From NCBI RefSeq assembly GCF_000213975.1, contig NZ_GL892076.1, positions 400,944 to 440,277 on the forward strand: a stretch of 39,334 bases of DNA, read 5' to 3'. The notes below the pieces were generated by a model. It was not told where the DNA came from, made no database searches, and was given only the letters and a program-made list of their open reading frames with translations. The translations under genes were made by a program, and so were the position numbers. Below, in pieces: positions 23,999-33,100 of this stretch. Each line of letters opens with the position of its first letter. The first letter of the stretch is position 1. The DNA comes from Centipeda periodontii DSM 2778. GTDB lineage: Bacteria > Bacillota > Negativicutes > Selenomonadales > Selenomonadaceae.

Positions 23999-24034
23999 GT
24001 GTGTGCCGTCCCCTTATGTAGATTATGCTCTATA

Positions 24035-24192
24035 AGCCTCCCCCGTCGGAACGGGGGAGGTGGCGAGCAACGCGAGCCGGTAGGGGCGCTTGTGACGGAT
24101 GCCGCTTTCTTACGATAGAAAAGCTATATCGTCCAGGGCGCCCCTTCCACCGCTCCGCGGTCCCCCTCCCCCGTGGCGCACGGGGGAGGCTT
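24035..24192. repeat. REP-like double unit 5, tail-to-tail
   Basis: Forward unit 24035-24093 (CCTCCCCCGT-CGGA-ACGGGGGAGG, then GGC-GA-GC-AAC-GC-GA-GCC) and reversed unit 24137-24192 (hairpin with loop GGCGC). The GGGGCGC ends face each other, opposite to units 3 and 6. This fills most of the 334-base gap 23864-24197. Confidence 0.88.
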
Positions 24193-24197
24193 TATGT

Positions 24198-24422
24198 TCA
24201 ACGCTCCCCGTCGCTCCACGTCGTATCGGTAAAGAGATCGAGCGGCTCGCCCGGCAGTGCACGCTGCGCCGAGATCTCGAACGGGACGCGCTGCTCGCGC
24301 ACACATGCGATCGCGAACATATTGATCGCCGTCGACATATTCATCCCGACTGCGCCGCAGAAGTTTTCGAAGTTCTTCTTGAGTTCAGCGTCCATGCGAA
24401 TGCTGATGCTAGTCTGTGCCAT
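24198..24422 (-). CDS. RelB/DinJ-type antitoxin without a toxin
   Basis: 74 residues; the start MAQTSISIRMD lies 6 bases after AAAGGAGATG, whereas the ATG three codons earlier overlaps that ribosome site. The N-terminal ribbon-helix-helix part (TSISIRMDAELKKNFENFCGAVGMNMSTAINMFAIACVREQRVPFEIS) is classic RelB/DinJ. These proteins normally neutralise a RelE/YafQ mRNA endonuclease encoded just downstream. Here the downstream DNA is a double REP-like unit and a terminator; no toxin ORF is visible. The gene has its own good promoter. Confidence 0.85.
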   Translation of the reverse strand: MAQTSISIRMDAELKKNFENFCGAVGMNMSTAINMFAIACVREQRVPFEISAQRALPGEPLDLFTDTTWSDGER

Positions 24423-24459
24423 GTAGGACATCTCCTTTACAAATCCATTGTTCTATCCA

Positions 24460-24488
24460 AGAATAGCATATTTTGAGCGGAGTTGCAA
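24460..24488 (-). promoter_or_regulatory. Promoter of the antitoxin gene
   Basis: Minus strand TTGCAA and TATTCT, 17 bp apart, with extended TGC before the -10. Confidence 0.65.
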
Positions 24489-24514
24489 GGGAAACCTGTC
24501 CTTCGGCACACTTC

Positions 24515-25165
24515 TCATGCGGGCGCGAGCCCTTCCATCCCTGCCCCTTCGCGCAGCTTCCGCAGCAGATTCGCCTTACTCTTGCTGACGGCACTTGCCG
24601 ACGTACCGAGGAGCGCGGCGATGTGCCTGAGTGTCAGATCGCGGAAGTAGTGCAGCGAGAGGATCTCCTTCTCGCGCTCCGTCAGGCGATGCATCGCCGA
24701 GCGCAGCAGCCCGCGCACGAGGAGGCGGAGATCCGCACGCTCCGCCGCATCGTCCGCGCCGCCGCAGCGCTCCCACGCATCGCGCGCATCCGCATCCTGC
24801 TCGGGGTGACACGTCCGCTCCCAGAGCCGCCGCTCGCGGCGGAACTCCGTATAGAGCGCGTGATGCACGCGTCCCTTCACGAAGCCCGCAAACGGTGCGC
24901 CGTGCTTCGGATCGTAGTCATGCAGCGCCTCGATGAACGCGAGCAGGGCAATGCTCTCCGCATCCGCCGCGAGCGCCGCATTCCGGAGATACGAGGCACG
25001 TGACTCATTGACGATCAGCCCGCGATAGCGCGCGTGCATCTCCGCCATCGCGCCCGCCTCCCCGCGCACCGCACGCGCGATCACGGCATCCTCCTCCGCC
25101 TTTGTGAGAGGCGCGTGCTCCCACCGCGCAGGGCGCGGCAGCATTTCCTCATTTCGTTCCCTCAT
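24515..25165 (-). CDS. Sigma-70 family RNA polymerase sigma factor
   Basis: 216 residues, ATG after GAAGGAGGT (about 7 bases). Region 2 at about 33-105 (ARYRGLIVNESRASYLRNAALAADAESIALLAFIEALHDYDPKHGAPFAGFVKGRVHHAL) and region 4 helix-turn-helix at about 160-210 (LTEREKEILSLHYFRDLTLRHIAALLGTSASAVSKSK). There is no region 3 to speak of, so it is ECF-like in size but closer to SigH/SigO or phage-type sigma factors in sequence. No anti-sigma factor gene adjoins it. Targets unknown. Its own promoter has a strong extended -10. Confidence 0.88.
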   Translation of the reverse strand: MRERNEEMLPRPARWEHAPLTKAEEDAVIARAVRGEAGAMAEMHARYRGLIVNESRASYLRNAALAADAESIALLAFIEALHDYDPKHGAPFAGFVKGRVHHALYTEFRRERRLWERTCHPEQDADARDAWERCGGADDAAERADLRLLVRGLLRSAMHRLTEREKEILSLHYFRDLTLRHIAALLGTSASAVSKSKANLLRKLREGAGMEGLAPA

Positions 25166-25204
25166 TGTGTATACCTCCTTCAAACAGATGTTTTATCAAG
25201 AGGA

Positions 25205-25233
25205 AGTATAGCAAAAGAAAACATACGATGCAA
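25205..25233 (-). promoter_or_regulatory. Promoter of the sigma factor gene
   Basis: Minus strand TTGCAT and TATACT, 17 bp apart, with extended TGC. Looks like a housekeeping promoter, so the gene is not obviously self-regulated. Confidence 0.7.
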
Positions 25234-25272
25234 AAAGCGTATCGGCGTGATGGACATAAAATCGCACGCAAC

Positions 25273-25302
25273 AAAAAAGAGGCGCCCGTGCAAGGCGCCC
25301 CT
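25273..25302 (-). terminator. Terminator of the EAL operon (minus strand)
   Basis: Minus strand GGCGCC-TTGCACG-GGCGCC stem followed by TCTTTTTTG. The stem's outer part is shared with the end of the adjacent repeat. Confidence 0.7.
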
Positions 25303-25338
25303 TTATCATTCTCACGCAGGGCTTTCCTTGCCGTGCAA

Positions 25339-25466
25339 GGCGCCCCTTCCACCATGCTTCGCATGGTCCCCCTTCCCCGCTGTGGCGGGGCAGGCTATTC
25401 TGCTATATTAGCTTCCCCCGTCAGAACGGGGGAAGTGCCGAGCGAACGCGAGGCGATAGGGGCGCT
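25339..25466. repeat. REP-like double unit 6, head-to-head
   Basis: Reversed left half with hairpin ACCATGC-GAA-GCATGGT in place of ACCGC-GNAA-GCGGT, and right half with GCC-GA-GCG-AA-CGC-GA-GGC in place of GGC-GA-GC..GC-GA-GCC. Both are compensated changes that keep the stems. Confidence 0.88.
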
Positions 25467-25485
25467 CCTCGATGCGCTTCCGCCC

Positions 25486-27669
25486 CTACTCGTCCTCCTC
25501 CGCGAGCGCGATGGTCACCGCGCTGATGAGCTTCTCATTGATCGCCTGCACGCACGAGATCACATAGTCGCGCTGCCCGAGACGGAACGGCACGAGATGA
25601 TGCAGCCGCAGCACGCGCGCCCCGTCCGGCATCTGCTTGTAGAACAGCATCGCGACCTCCTCGCGCCCCGCCTTATCCTCCAGGATGGCGCGGAGATGCT
25701 TCTCGCTGTAGAACTTCTTGAACAGCTTCTGTTCGGCGGGGATGATCTTCTCCTCCGCGTAGTACGCGACCAGCTCCTCAAAATGCCCATACTCCTGCGT
25801 ATAGTTCACCTCATAGACATCGCGGTAGAGCTGCATGATCTTGCGTGACCCCAGATCGAAAAGATCCACGCGGTCGTAGAGCGCCACAATCTGATTCAGC
25901 GCCTCCTGCATCGAGCCCGCCTCCGGGGAAAAGCGCGAGATATTCACCGTCGCCATCAGGAAGACCGCACGCGTATCATCCACGTCGCGTGTCACAAGAC
26001 GCAGACGGACAGAGTTGAACGAGTTGCGCGTGATAAAGTCCGTATAGACCTCACGCCCCGTGCGGTCCGCCTCAACCATCATACGCGCAATCATGCGCTC
26101 ATTCTGCCGCTTGCGCCGCTCGTAGTGCGGCGTATGCACACTGTCCTCATCCAGCTCGATATTGCGCAGGAACATCTTGAACATCTTGCTCTGGTAGAGA
26201 TAGCGGATCTCCCCGTCACACTCTTCGAGCACCGCGAGCGAGAGCGCATCCCCGATCTCCGGCGAGCCGCGCCGCTCAAGCGCCTCACTTGAGAGCACAT
26301 TGATCGCGCCGATCTCCTGATAGTAGCTGCCGAGTCGGAACGGCTCTACCTTTACCTGCGCCGTCTCCCCGTAGCAATAGGCGACCGCCTTGTCGAAGGG
26401 CATCGGTGGACTGAAGAGATAGCCCTGCACCTTCTCGCAGCCGATCTCGCGCAGAAACGCAAACTGCTCCTCCGTCTCCACACCCTCGGCGAGCGTATGC
26501 AGTCCAAGTTCCTTCGCCATATTCACGATGGAGCGGATGACGATCGCAGACTTCGGATTCGTCTCGAACGAGCGCAGGAAATTCATATCGATCTTGAGCA
26601 CATCAAAGACATAGTCCTTGACATTGTTCAGCGACGAGTATCCGCTGCCGAAATCGTCCATCCAGACCTCGTAGCCCGCCGCGCGGAAGCGTGCAATCTC
26701 ACCTTGGAGGAACTTTTCGTCCTCATTCATCGCACCCTCCGTCACCTCGATGTTCAGCATAGAGCGCGCGATATCATAGCGCAGACGGACATCCTCGACT
26801 GCCTGCACCATATCCATCAGACGAAAATCCGCACGCGAGAGATTCACCGACACGCGCAGCAGTTCCCAGTCCGGAATATCACGGCGAACCTGCACAACAT
26901 CCTGACAGACCCGCTCGATGATGTAGAGATCCAGCTGCGGGGAGAGATGCGCGTCCTCGAGAACGGGCACGAACACCCCCGGCGAGATCATCCCGTGCGC
27001 CGGATCCCTCCATCGTGCCAGCGCCTCGAACCCACAGATCTCGCGCGTCATCGCACGGATCTCCGGCTGATAGTAGACCTCGATGCAGCCCTCGATCATC
27101 GCCTCTTGGAACGAGCGGATGATGTGGCTGCGGAAATTGATTTCCTCCTCCATCGCGGGATCGAACTCCGCCCACGTCAGATCGTACGTATTCTTGATAC
27201 TGTTGCACGCGATCTTCGCGCGATCCATGATGAGAGCGACATCGGTCACCTCCGGCAGCGGATGATAGATCCCCGCCTTCATCTCCATCGGCAGCCCCAG
27301 ATCATAGACGCGGATCCGCTCATGGATAAACTGGATACAGTCGTTCGGATTCTTCCTCTGCGTCGCCACCGCAAAGTGATCGTCGTTAAAGCGGGCGACC
27401 AAGTTCCCCTCAAAGGTCTCGCGCAGGAGATCCGCCACGTAGCGCAGCAGGCGATTTCCCTGTTGAAAGCCGTAGCGCTGGTTAAAACTCTTGAAATTCT
27501 CGATGTCAAAATACATGAACGTCAGCGGCTCCGCCAATGGATCCTGCATATGCGCGGACGCATGGCGCATGAACTGCATCATATTCAGCAGCCCCGTCAC
27601 CTGACACAGATCACGTTCGCCGTACTGTTCCAACAGAATGAACCCTCCCTTTCCACCTACCGAGTTCAT
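25486..27669 (-). CDS. c-di-GMP phosphodiesterase: degenerate GGDEF plus EAL plus C-terminal domain
   Basis: 727 residues, no membrane helix, so cytoplasmic. GGDEF-like domain about 20-165 with the signature replaced by NDDHF (95-99), so no cyclase activity is expected. EAL domain about 185-435 with its catalytic set: FEALARW (Glu225), VSVNLS, NIEVTE, DDFGSGYSSL, DVLKID, LAEGVETEEQ and VQGYLFSPP; it should hydrolyse c-di-GMP to pGpG. The last 290 residues form an extra domain that I do not recognise. The ATG has GGGAG 10 bases upstream; alternatively TTG at codon 13 follows AAAGGGAGG, and codons 5-9 (GGKGG) look like a translated ribosome site. It follows the coiled-coil protein gene by 14 bases. 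Confidence 0.92.
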   Translation of the reverse strand: MNSVGGKGGFILLEQYGERDLCQVTGLLNMMQFMRHASAHMQDPLAEPLTFMYFDIENFKSFNQRYGFQQGNRLLRYVADLLRETFEGNLVARFNDDHFAVATQRKNPNDCIQFIHERIRVYDLGLPMEMKAGIYHPLPEVTDVALIMDRAKIACNSIKNTYDLTWAEFDPAMEEEINFRSHIIRSFQEAMIEGCIEVYYQPEIRAMTREICGFEALARWRDPAHGMISPGVFVPVLEDAHLSPQLDLYIIERVCQDVVQVRRDIPDWELLRVSVNLSRADFRLMDMVQAVEDVRLRYDIARSMLNIEVTEGAMNEDEKFLQGEIARFRAAGYEVWMDDFGSGYSSLNNVKDYVFDVLKIDMNFLRSFETNPKSAIVIRSIVNMAKELGLHTLAEGVETEEQFAFLREIGCEKVQGYLFSPPMPFDKAVAYCYGETAQVKVEPFRLGSYYQEIGAINVLSSEALERRGSPEIGDALSLAVLEECDGEIRYLYQSKMFKMFLRNIELDEDSVHTPHYERRKRQNERMIARMMVEADRTGREVYTDFITRNSFNSVRLRLVTRDVDDTRAVFLMATVNISRFSPEAGSMQEALNQIVALYDRVDLFDLGSRKIMQLYRDVYEVNYTQEYGHFEELVAYYAEEKIIPAEQKLFKKFYSEKHLRAILEDKAGREEVAMLFYKQMPDGARVLRLHHLVPFRLGQRDYVISCVQAINEKLISAVTIALAEEDE

Positions 27670-27683
27670 TTAGGGAAAGCTCC

Positions 27684-28736
27684 CTAGAACGAAATACGTG
27701 CGTACTCCTCCACCATATCGCGCACACTCATGCCGCCCGTCTTCGCGCCGGGCGCAGACGACATACGCTTCGTCACCGCCTCAAAGATCGCATCCTCGAT
27801 CGAGCCGGGAACGAGCTGCTCCCAGTTGCGCGGATCGTAGGGGCGCTCCTTCACCGCATTCTCGGGACGCCCCGTCACCTCCAGCTGCGAGATGAACATG
27901 ATCTCGCGGCGCTGAGGGCTGATGTAGTAGTGCTCAAGGAAATACTTTGCCGGGCGGATCTTCCCATCCTCCACAAGCGGCTCCCCCGTCGTATTCTCCA
28001 CGAGACGCACCCATGCGTCGATCATATACTCCGAACTGTTGTAGGGACGCGGCACCCAGCGCGTATTCGTCGCATCCATATAGTACGTAAAGCCGTTGTC
28101 CGTAAAGAGCGTCTTGTAGCGCGAGCCTCGGTCGCGCTTGTTTTGCGCCACCTTCTCCGCACGCGCGGTCTTCTTCTCCGCCTTCTCGGCTGCCTTCGCC
28201 GCACGCTTCTCCTCCTTCGCCGCAGCGAGAGCCGCCTTGCGCTCCGCCTTTACCGCCGCGCGCTCCGCCTTGCGGTCTGCGAGCGCCTGCTGACGCTCGG
28301 CACGCGCCGCCTTTTTCTCTGTGAGAGAGGCGGCAGGAGCAGTCGCCTCCACCGTGGAGGCAGGTACCGCAGGGGCAGCCCCCTCGGTCGTTGACTCAGA
28401 CAGCGCCTCCACAATGGGTGCAGCCGTCTGTGCCACCGCAGCAGGGGGATTCTCCGATATGCGCACGGGGGCTGCATCAGGTGTATCCTTTGCCGCGACG
28501 CGCGCCGCCTTCGCCTCCGCGATCGCCCGCTGACGCTCCGCCCGTGCAGCGGCGCGCTCTGCCTGCCGCTCTGCACGAGCCGCAGCCTTCGCCGCGCGCT
28601 CCGCATCCCGCGCCGCATTATCATCTGCCACAGACGAGCGCACCGTCGTCGTCGTCGCCTCTGCCGCATCCGCAGCCGGTGCGGACAGGAGAAATATCGT
28701 CAGCGTCCCGAGAGCCAACCCTCTCCATCGTTTCAT
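27684..28736 (-). CDS. Secreted Ala/Arg/Lys/Glu-rich coiled-coil protein with conserved C-terminal domain
   Basis: 350 residues; ATG about 8 bases after AAGGGG (a GTG one codon earlier is possible). Signal peptide about 1-25 (SAPAADA/AEA). Residues 35-85 and 140-210 are nearly pure A/R/K/E/Q (for example ERAAKAAARAERQAERAAAR), predicted long charged helices or coiled coil, separated by a Pro/Ala/Thr-rich linker. The last 150 residues (YKTLFTDNGFTYYMDATNTRWVPRPYNSSEYMIDAWVRL...) are a normal folded domain with a tyrosine-rich block; Negativicutes surface proteins often carry such a domain, but I cannot name it. Upstream in one operon with the EAL phosphodiesterase. Confidence 0.78.
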   Translation of the reverse strand: MKRWRGLALGTLTIFLLSAPAADAAEATTTTVRSSVADDNAARDAERAAKAAARAERQAERAAARAERQRAIAEAKAARVAAKDTPDAAPVRISENPPAAVAQTAAPIVEALSESTTEGAAPAVPASTVEATAPAASLTEKKAARAERQQALADRKAERAAVKAERKAALAAAKEEKRAAKAAEKAEKKTARAEKVAQNKRDRGSRYKTLFTDNGFTYYMDATNTRWVPRPYNSSEYMIDAWVRLVENTTGEPLVEDGKIRPAKYFLEHYYISPQRREIMFISQLEVTGRPENAVKERPYDPRNWEQLVPGSIEDAIFEAVTKRMSSAPGAKTGGMSVRDMVEEYARISF

Positions 28737-28804
28737 CACGTCATCCCCTTATCGAATCGTGTCCTTTTTCACATGCCGCGCCGAAAATCCGCACAGCAAA
28801 TACA

Positions 28805-28833
28805 CGTATACTAGTTTTATATGTTCGACACAA
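28805..28833 (-). promoter_or_regulatory. Promoter of the coiled-coil/EAL operon
   Basis: Minus strand TTGTGT and TATACG with 17 bp spacing. Confidence 0.5.
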
Positions 28834-28850
28834 AACAGATAAATCCTTTA

Positions 28851-29552
28851 TTATTTCACCTGTCGGCGCGGATAGCCCCTCGGCGTCGGGCGCTCCTTCG
28901 TCACCGAGAGAATCGCACGCACATCGTCGAGTCCCGGCAGATAGACGGGACGCGCAAGTATCGCACCGCCGCCGAGCGACCGTGCGAGCCCCGCGCCCTC
29001 CGCCGCCTCCTCCGCGTACGCACGCCCCTTCAGCGCGAGGAACGTGCCGCCCACGCGCACCAGCGGCAGCGCGTATTCGAGCAGCACGGGCATCCGCGCC
29101 ACCGCACGGCTCACCGCGATATCGTAACACTCCCTGTGCGCTGCCTGACGCGCCGCCTCCTCTGCGCGCGCGTGAATCGCGCACGTATTCGTCAGCCCCA
29201 TCGCGCGCGTCACCTCCATGAGGAACCGCACGCGCTTTTGGAGCGCATCCATCAGCGTCACATGGACATGCGGCGCATAGACCGCGAGGGGGATACCGGG
29301 CAGCCCCGCACCCGTCCCCACATCGATCAGCATCTTTGCCCCATCGAACAGCGCGGCATCGTACGCCGTCAGACTGTCGATGATATGCTTCACCGCCACA
29401 TCCTCCGGGGATGTCAGCGCCGTCAGATTCATGCGTGTATTCCAGTCCGTGAGCATCTCGTTATAGACCGCGAACTGCGCGATCTGCGCATCGGTCAGCG
29501 TGATCCCCGCCTCTGCCGCACGCCGCGTGAGGATCTCCTCGAAAAAAGTCAT
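28851..29552 (-). CDS. rsmG: 16S rRNA (guanine-527-N7)-methyltransferase RsmG
   Basis: 233 residues from the ATG after AAAGGAGGCGCC; family length is 205-240. An ATG eight codons upstream (after AAAGGA) is a weaker alternative. Motifs: NLTALTSPEDVAVKHIIDSL, the SAM loop LIDVGTGAGLPGIPLAV, VTLMDALQKRVRFLMEV, and the C-terminal LALKG with YDIAVSRAVARM. It methylates N7 of G527 in 16S rRNA, near the decoding site; loss gives low-level streptomycin resistance in other bacteria. It is often encoded near mnmG and parAB; none of these is in the window. Downstream lies the promoter of the coiled-coil gene. Confidence 0.96.
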   Translation of the reverse strand: MTFFEEILTRRAAEAGITLTDAQIAQFAVYNEMLTDWNTRMNLTALTSPEDVAVKHIIDSLTAYDAALFDGAKMLIDVGTGAGLPGIPLAVYAPHVHVTLMDALQKRVRFLMEVTRAMGLTNTCAIHARAEEAARQAAHRECYDIAVSRAVARMPVLLEYALPLVRVGGTFLALKGRAYAEEAAEGAGLARSLGGGAILARPVYLPGLDDVRAILSVTKERPTPRGYPRRQVK

Positions 29553-29693
29553 CGGCGCCTCCTTTGCCGCTTTCATTAAAATCCTTTCGGATCTGTGCCG
29601 GTCTGCAAGCGCAAACCCAACTTGCATTTCTTCCCGTTCTGCGAAATCTCTTTCAGCACACCGCTGCAGTACACAGCAGCATCACGCCATCTT

Positions 29694-29853
29694 AGCCTCC
29701 CCTGCCATAGCGGGGGAGGTGGCACGCGTCAGCGTGACGGTGGGGGCACCTTGGGCAATCGACACATCTCTATCGCAAGAGAGTCACACGAGCCAGAGGT
29801 GCCCCTTTCGCCTCACTGCGTTCGGCACTTCCCCCGCCTCGACGGGGGAAGCT
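29694..29853. repeat. REP-like double unit 7 (diverged), tail-to-tail
   Basis: Forward unit 29694-29752 with CCTCCCC hairpin and CACGC-GTCA-GCGTG second hairpin; reversed unit 29806-29853 with GCC-GA-AC-GCA-GT-GA-GGC (read on the minus strand). Both end in GGGGCACC rather than GGGGCGCT, a shared variant. It occupies a third of the 29553-30107 gap; 29553-29693 shows nothing clear. Confidence 0.82.
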
Positions 29854-29994
29854 GGTGGTTCCACCATTTATTCTATCGCATTCCCCGTCCGATTGCCAGA
29901 CAAAACATTGCAAAAAAATTTTCGTCTAATAAATCTCGTTTCCCCTTGAAAATACAGGATTTGCCCATTTTTAGGACTTTTGATTCCTGTCATT

Positions 29995-30031
29995 TGCTAC
30001 AGTACGCATTTTTCTGAAATATGCTACAGTA
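29995..30031 (+). promoter_or_regulatory. Direct repeat upstream of the autotransporter gene
   Basis: TGCTACAGTA occurs twice (29995-30004 and 30022-30031), 27 bp start to start. GATTCCT (29982-29988) and AGGAATC (30031-30037) bracket the pair as an inverted repeat. Possible operator sites; no convincing -35/-10 pair was found. Confidence 0.4.
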
Positions 30032-30054
30032 GGAATCGGAGAGGAAGAATCGGC

Positions 30055-30111
30055 ATGATTCAAGGCGCCCACATCGGATGTATTTATCTTGAAAGGAGTC
30101 AACCATCATGA
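30055..30111 (+). CDS. 18-residue leader peptide overlapping the autotransporter start
   Basis: ATG about 8 bases after GAGAGGAAG opens 18 codons (MIQGAHIGCIYLERSQPS) whose TGA overlaps the autotransporter ATG as ATGA. The autotransporter ribosome site lies inside it. It may couple translation of the long gene; no attenuator structure was seen. Confidence 0.35.
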   Translation: MIQGAHIGCIYLERSQPS

Positions 30112-33100
30112 AACACCATTCTCAGCGCAGCAAACGTCCCCCATCACGGACACTTGCCCCACGCATCCTCGCCGCCCTCACGGCAGGCGCGGTGACGCTC
30201 GGCGCGCTCCCGTACGCGTACGCCGATCCCATCGTCGCCTCCTCCGTCACATCGGACATGGTGACAGAGGACGGGGTTGCGGGCAGCATGGACGGATCGT
30301 CCGCCACCATCACCGTCGGCAGAACGGGCGACGGCGATACGCCGAACATCGGCGTGAAGGACACCCACGGGAATTTTGACCGATGGAGAAACGTTGTCGG
30401 CGCATACCGCGTTATCCCCTTGGCAAATGCAAACATTCATCTTTCGAACAGCAAAGCGATTGTCCGCAGCGGCAAGCTGAAGGGAGCCTACGGTGTAGCT
30501 GCATGGGCGAGCGGCGGCACAGCCCTTGTCGAGGACAACACGGTCGAGGTTTCGGGCGGCGTATTTACAGGCACCGACGGATCTGCCGTTGCCGGCGGCC
30601 TTGCGCGCGTTGAGGACGGCGGCCCGCAGGCAGTGGCAGTGGCGCGGCGAAACCATGCCACCATCACAGGCGGCAGCTTCGACGGACGTTATCTTCATGG
30701 TGGTCATGCATTTATCGATGACAGCGGGACCATCTTTGCTGATGCCACGGCGGAGGGAAATACGCTCACCATCACGGGCGGCAGCTTCCTATAGGGGCGT
30801 ACGAAAATCATCTACGCAGGCGACGTCACCATCAACGAGCACGGCGGCGCTGCAGGAAGAGCCCTCCGAAATCACCTGACGATCAACACGGATATGTCAC
30901 AGAATTCCTTTATGGCCGCCGGCAGGGTAGTCGCCGAGCTGGATGCAAACGTCAACCTGCAGGCAAATGAGAATGTTGCCAACGTAAGGACCAGCGGGGA
31001 GGAGATCTACGGCGGCACGGCGGTAGCGTGGCAGGTAGAGCACACCTCCCCCACGCTCGGGACGGTAGAGGCGCACCGGAACAAGGTCTGGATCGGGGCA
31101 GGCTCCGGCACGTTCGATCGCAAGAGTGCAGCCGGCTACAGTGAACTCAAGGCATCCGACACGACCACGCTGCGCGCTGCGGCAAACGAGAACGAGTTCT
31201 CCATCGAGGGCGGCAACTTCGATAATATTTGGGGCGGCGGCGCGCTCGGCGGCGGCAGTTCTATCAAGAGCGAGCGCACAGGTGCAGACACCTTCGCGGC
31301 GGCGACGGCAAACAAGAACAAGCTCTGGGTCGGCACGCATGCGGGCTGGTTCAACGCGGATCTGATCGGCGGCTCTGCGAAGGTACAGGCGACTGCGGGC
31401 CGGGCAGAGGCGGCAGCGCACGAGAACGAGCTGTATGTGAAGGGAGGCACCTATCAGCAGAACGTCTACAGCGGCAGTGCCGAAGCAGTGTCCGAGAACG
31501 GCAGCGCTGTGTCACAGGCGACGAAGAACTACCTCTCCACCGAGACGAACATCACGCCGGACCTCATGGGAGGTCATGCATCTGCTGAGGCAAAGGGTAC
31601 CTTTGACGTACTGGCAAGCGAGAACTTGCTCAGTCTGAGGGGCGGCGCGCGCAGCTTCATCGGCGGCTATGCCGAGGGCACGCAGCAAGACAGCGGCACG
31701 TACGTCCTCCAGAGCACGGGCACGGCGAACGAGAACAGTATGGAGATCCGCTCTACCGGTACATTCACCGACAAGAGCGCGGGCGGTTACGTCCATATCA
31801 CAGCGAACAATACGAAGCTGCTGTCTGCTGCTGCAGCAAGGAACGATGTTCTCCTGCAGGACGGCACGTTCAACGAGGATGTGGCGGGCGGCAGGAGCTT
31901 TGCCCGGAATACGACGACGGCGGCGGACAGCGTCACGAATGCCGCAGCGAACGAGAACACCGTCCACGCCTTGGGAGGCACGTACGGCGCGGGACTCTAC
32001 GGCGGCTCGGCGTATGCCGAGGCAAAGGGCGAGTTCAATGCGAGTGCCAACAAGAACAAGCTGGCCGTCTCCGCGGGGGCAAAGAACTTCATCGGCGGCT
32101 ACGCCGAGGGCAAGCAGCTCGCGCCCGGTGAGTCGGTGACCCACAGCACCGCAAAGGCGAACGAGAACAAGGTCTGGGTGGGTGCAGGCGCAGGGACATT
32201 CACCGACAAGAGCGCGGCGGGCTACAGTACGATCGAGACGAACAATGTCGCTGAACCAAAAGGCGAGGCAAACAGCAACCAGCTCACCATCCGTGCCGGC
32301 ACGTTCCGTGAGGACGTGACGAGCGGCAGAATCTTTGCGCGGAACACGTCTGCAGGCAGCGCGGCAAATGCCGTCGACAACCGCCTCTGGGTGTACGGCA
32401 GCACCACGCGGTTCCAAGGGGATCTCTTCGGCGGCTCTGCCGAGGCAAGAGCGGCGGGCAATCACAGCGCAGAGGCAGAGGCTTCGGGGAACATTACCCA
32501 CCTGATGAAGGACACGACGTATGACGGGGATGTCTACGGCGGCATGGCGCAGGGTGGCTCCGACACGGGCAATGTCTACCTCAAGTCCAATTACAACGAG
32601 CTCTACATCCACGGCGGCACCTATCGCGGCAGCATCTACGCAGGCGCGGCTCTGGGAGATCCCGCAGCGGATCCCACCAATGTCCATGAGGAGGTTCAAG
32701 ATAATAAGATCGAGATCTCGGGCGCAGACGATCTCTCCTTCGCAAGTCTCTACGGCTATCGGCACCGCGTCGGCGGCGCGGGGGCCTATGCAGCCAACAA
32801 TGAGCTCGTCCTAAAGGATACGAAGAATATCACGGTGAAGAGCGTGGAGGGATTCGACCGATTCGCGTTCTATGTTCCGAGCGATATCACCGAAGATGAT
32901 ACGATGCTCTACGTCAGGGACGATACGAGGAACATCGACCTCAGCGGCAAGACGGTCGATGCCCATCTGCAGGGCAGCACCTCGCTCCCGAACCGTATCC
33001 GCCTTCTCCATACGGTAAATGCGGAGATTCACAATGACGGCACAGCCACGATGACTGTGCATGAGGGCATCTCCGGTACGGAACGCATGAGCGTGACGAC

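Noticed and set aside
31512-32765. 417-codon minus-strand frame inside the autotransporter
   Set aside because: Shadow of the repetitive passenger; its apparent repeats only mirror the coding repeats.
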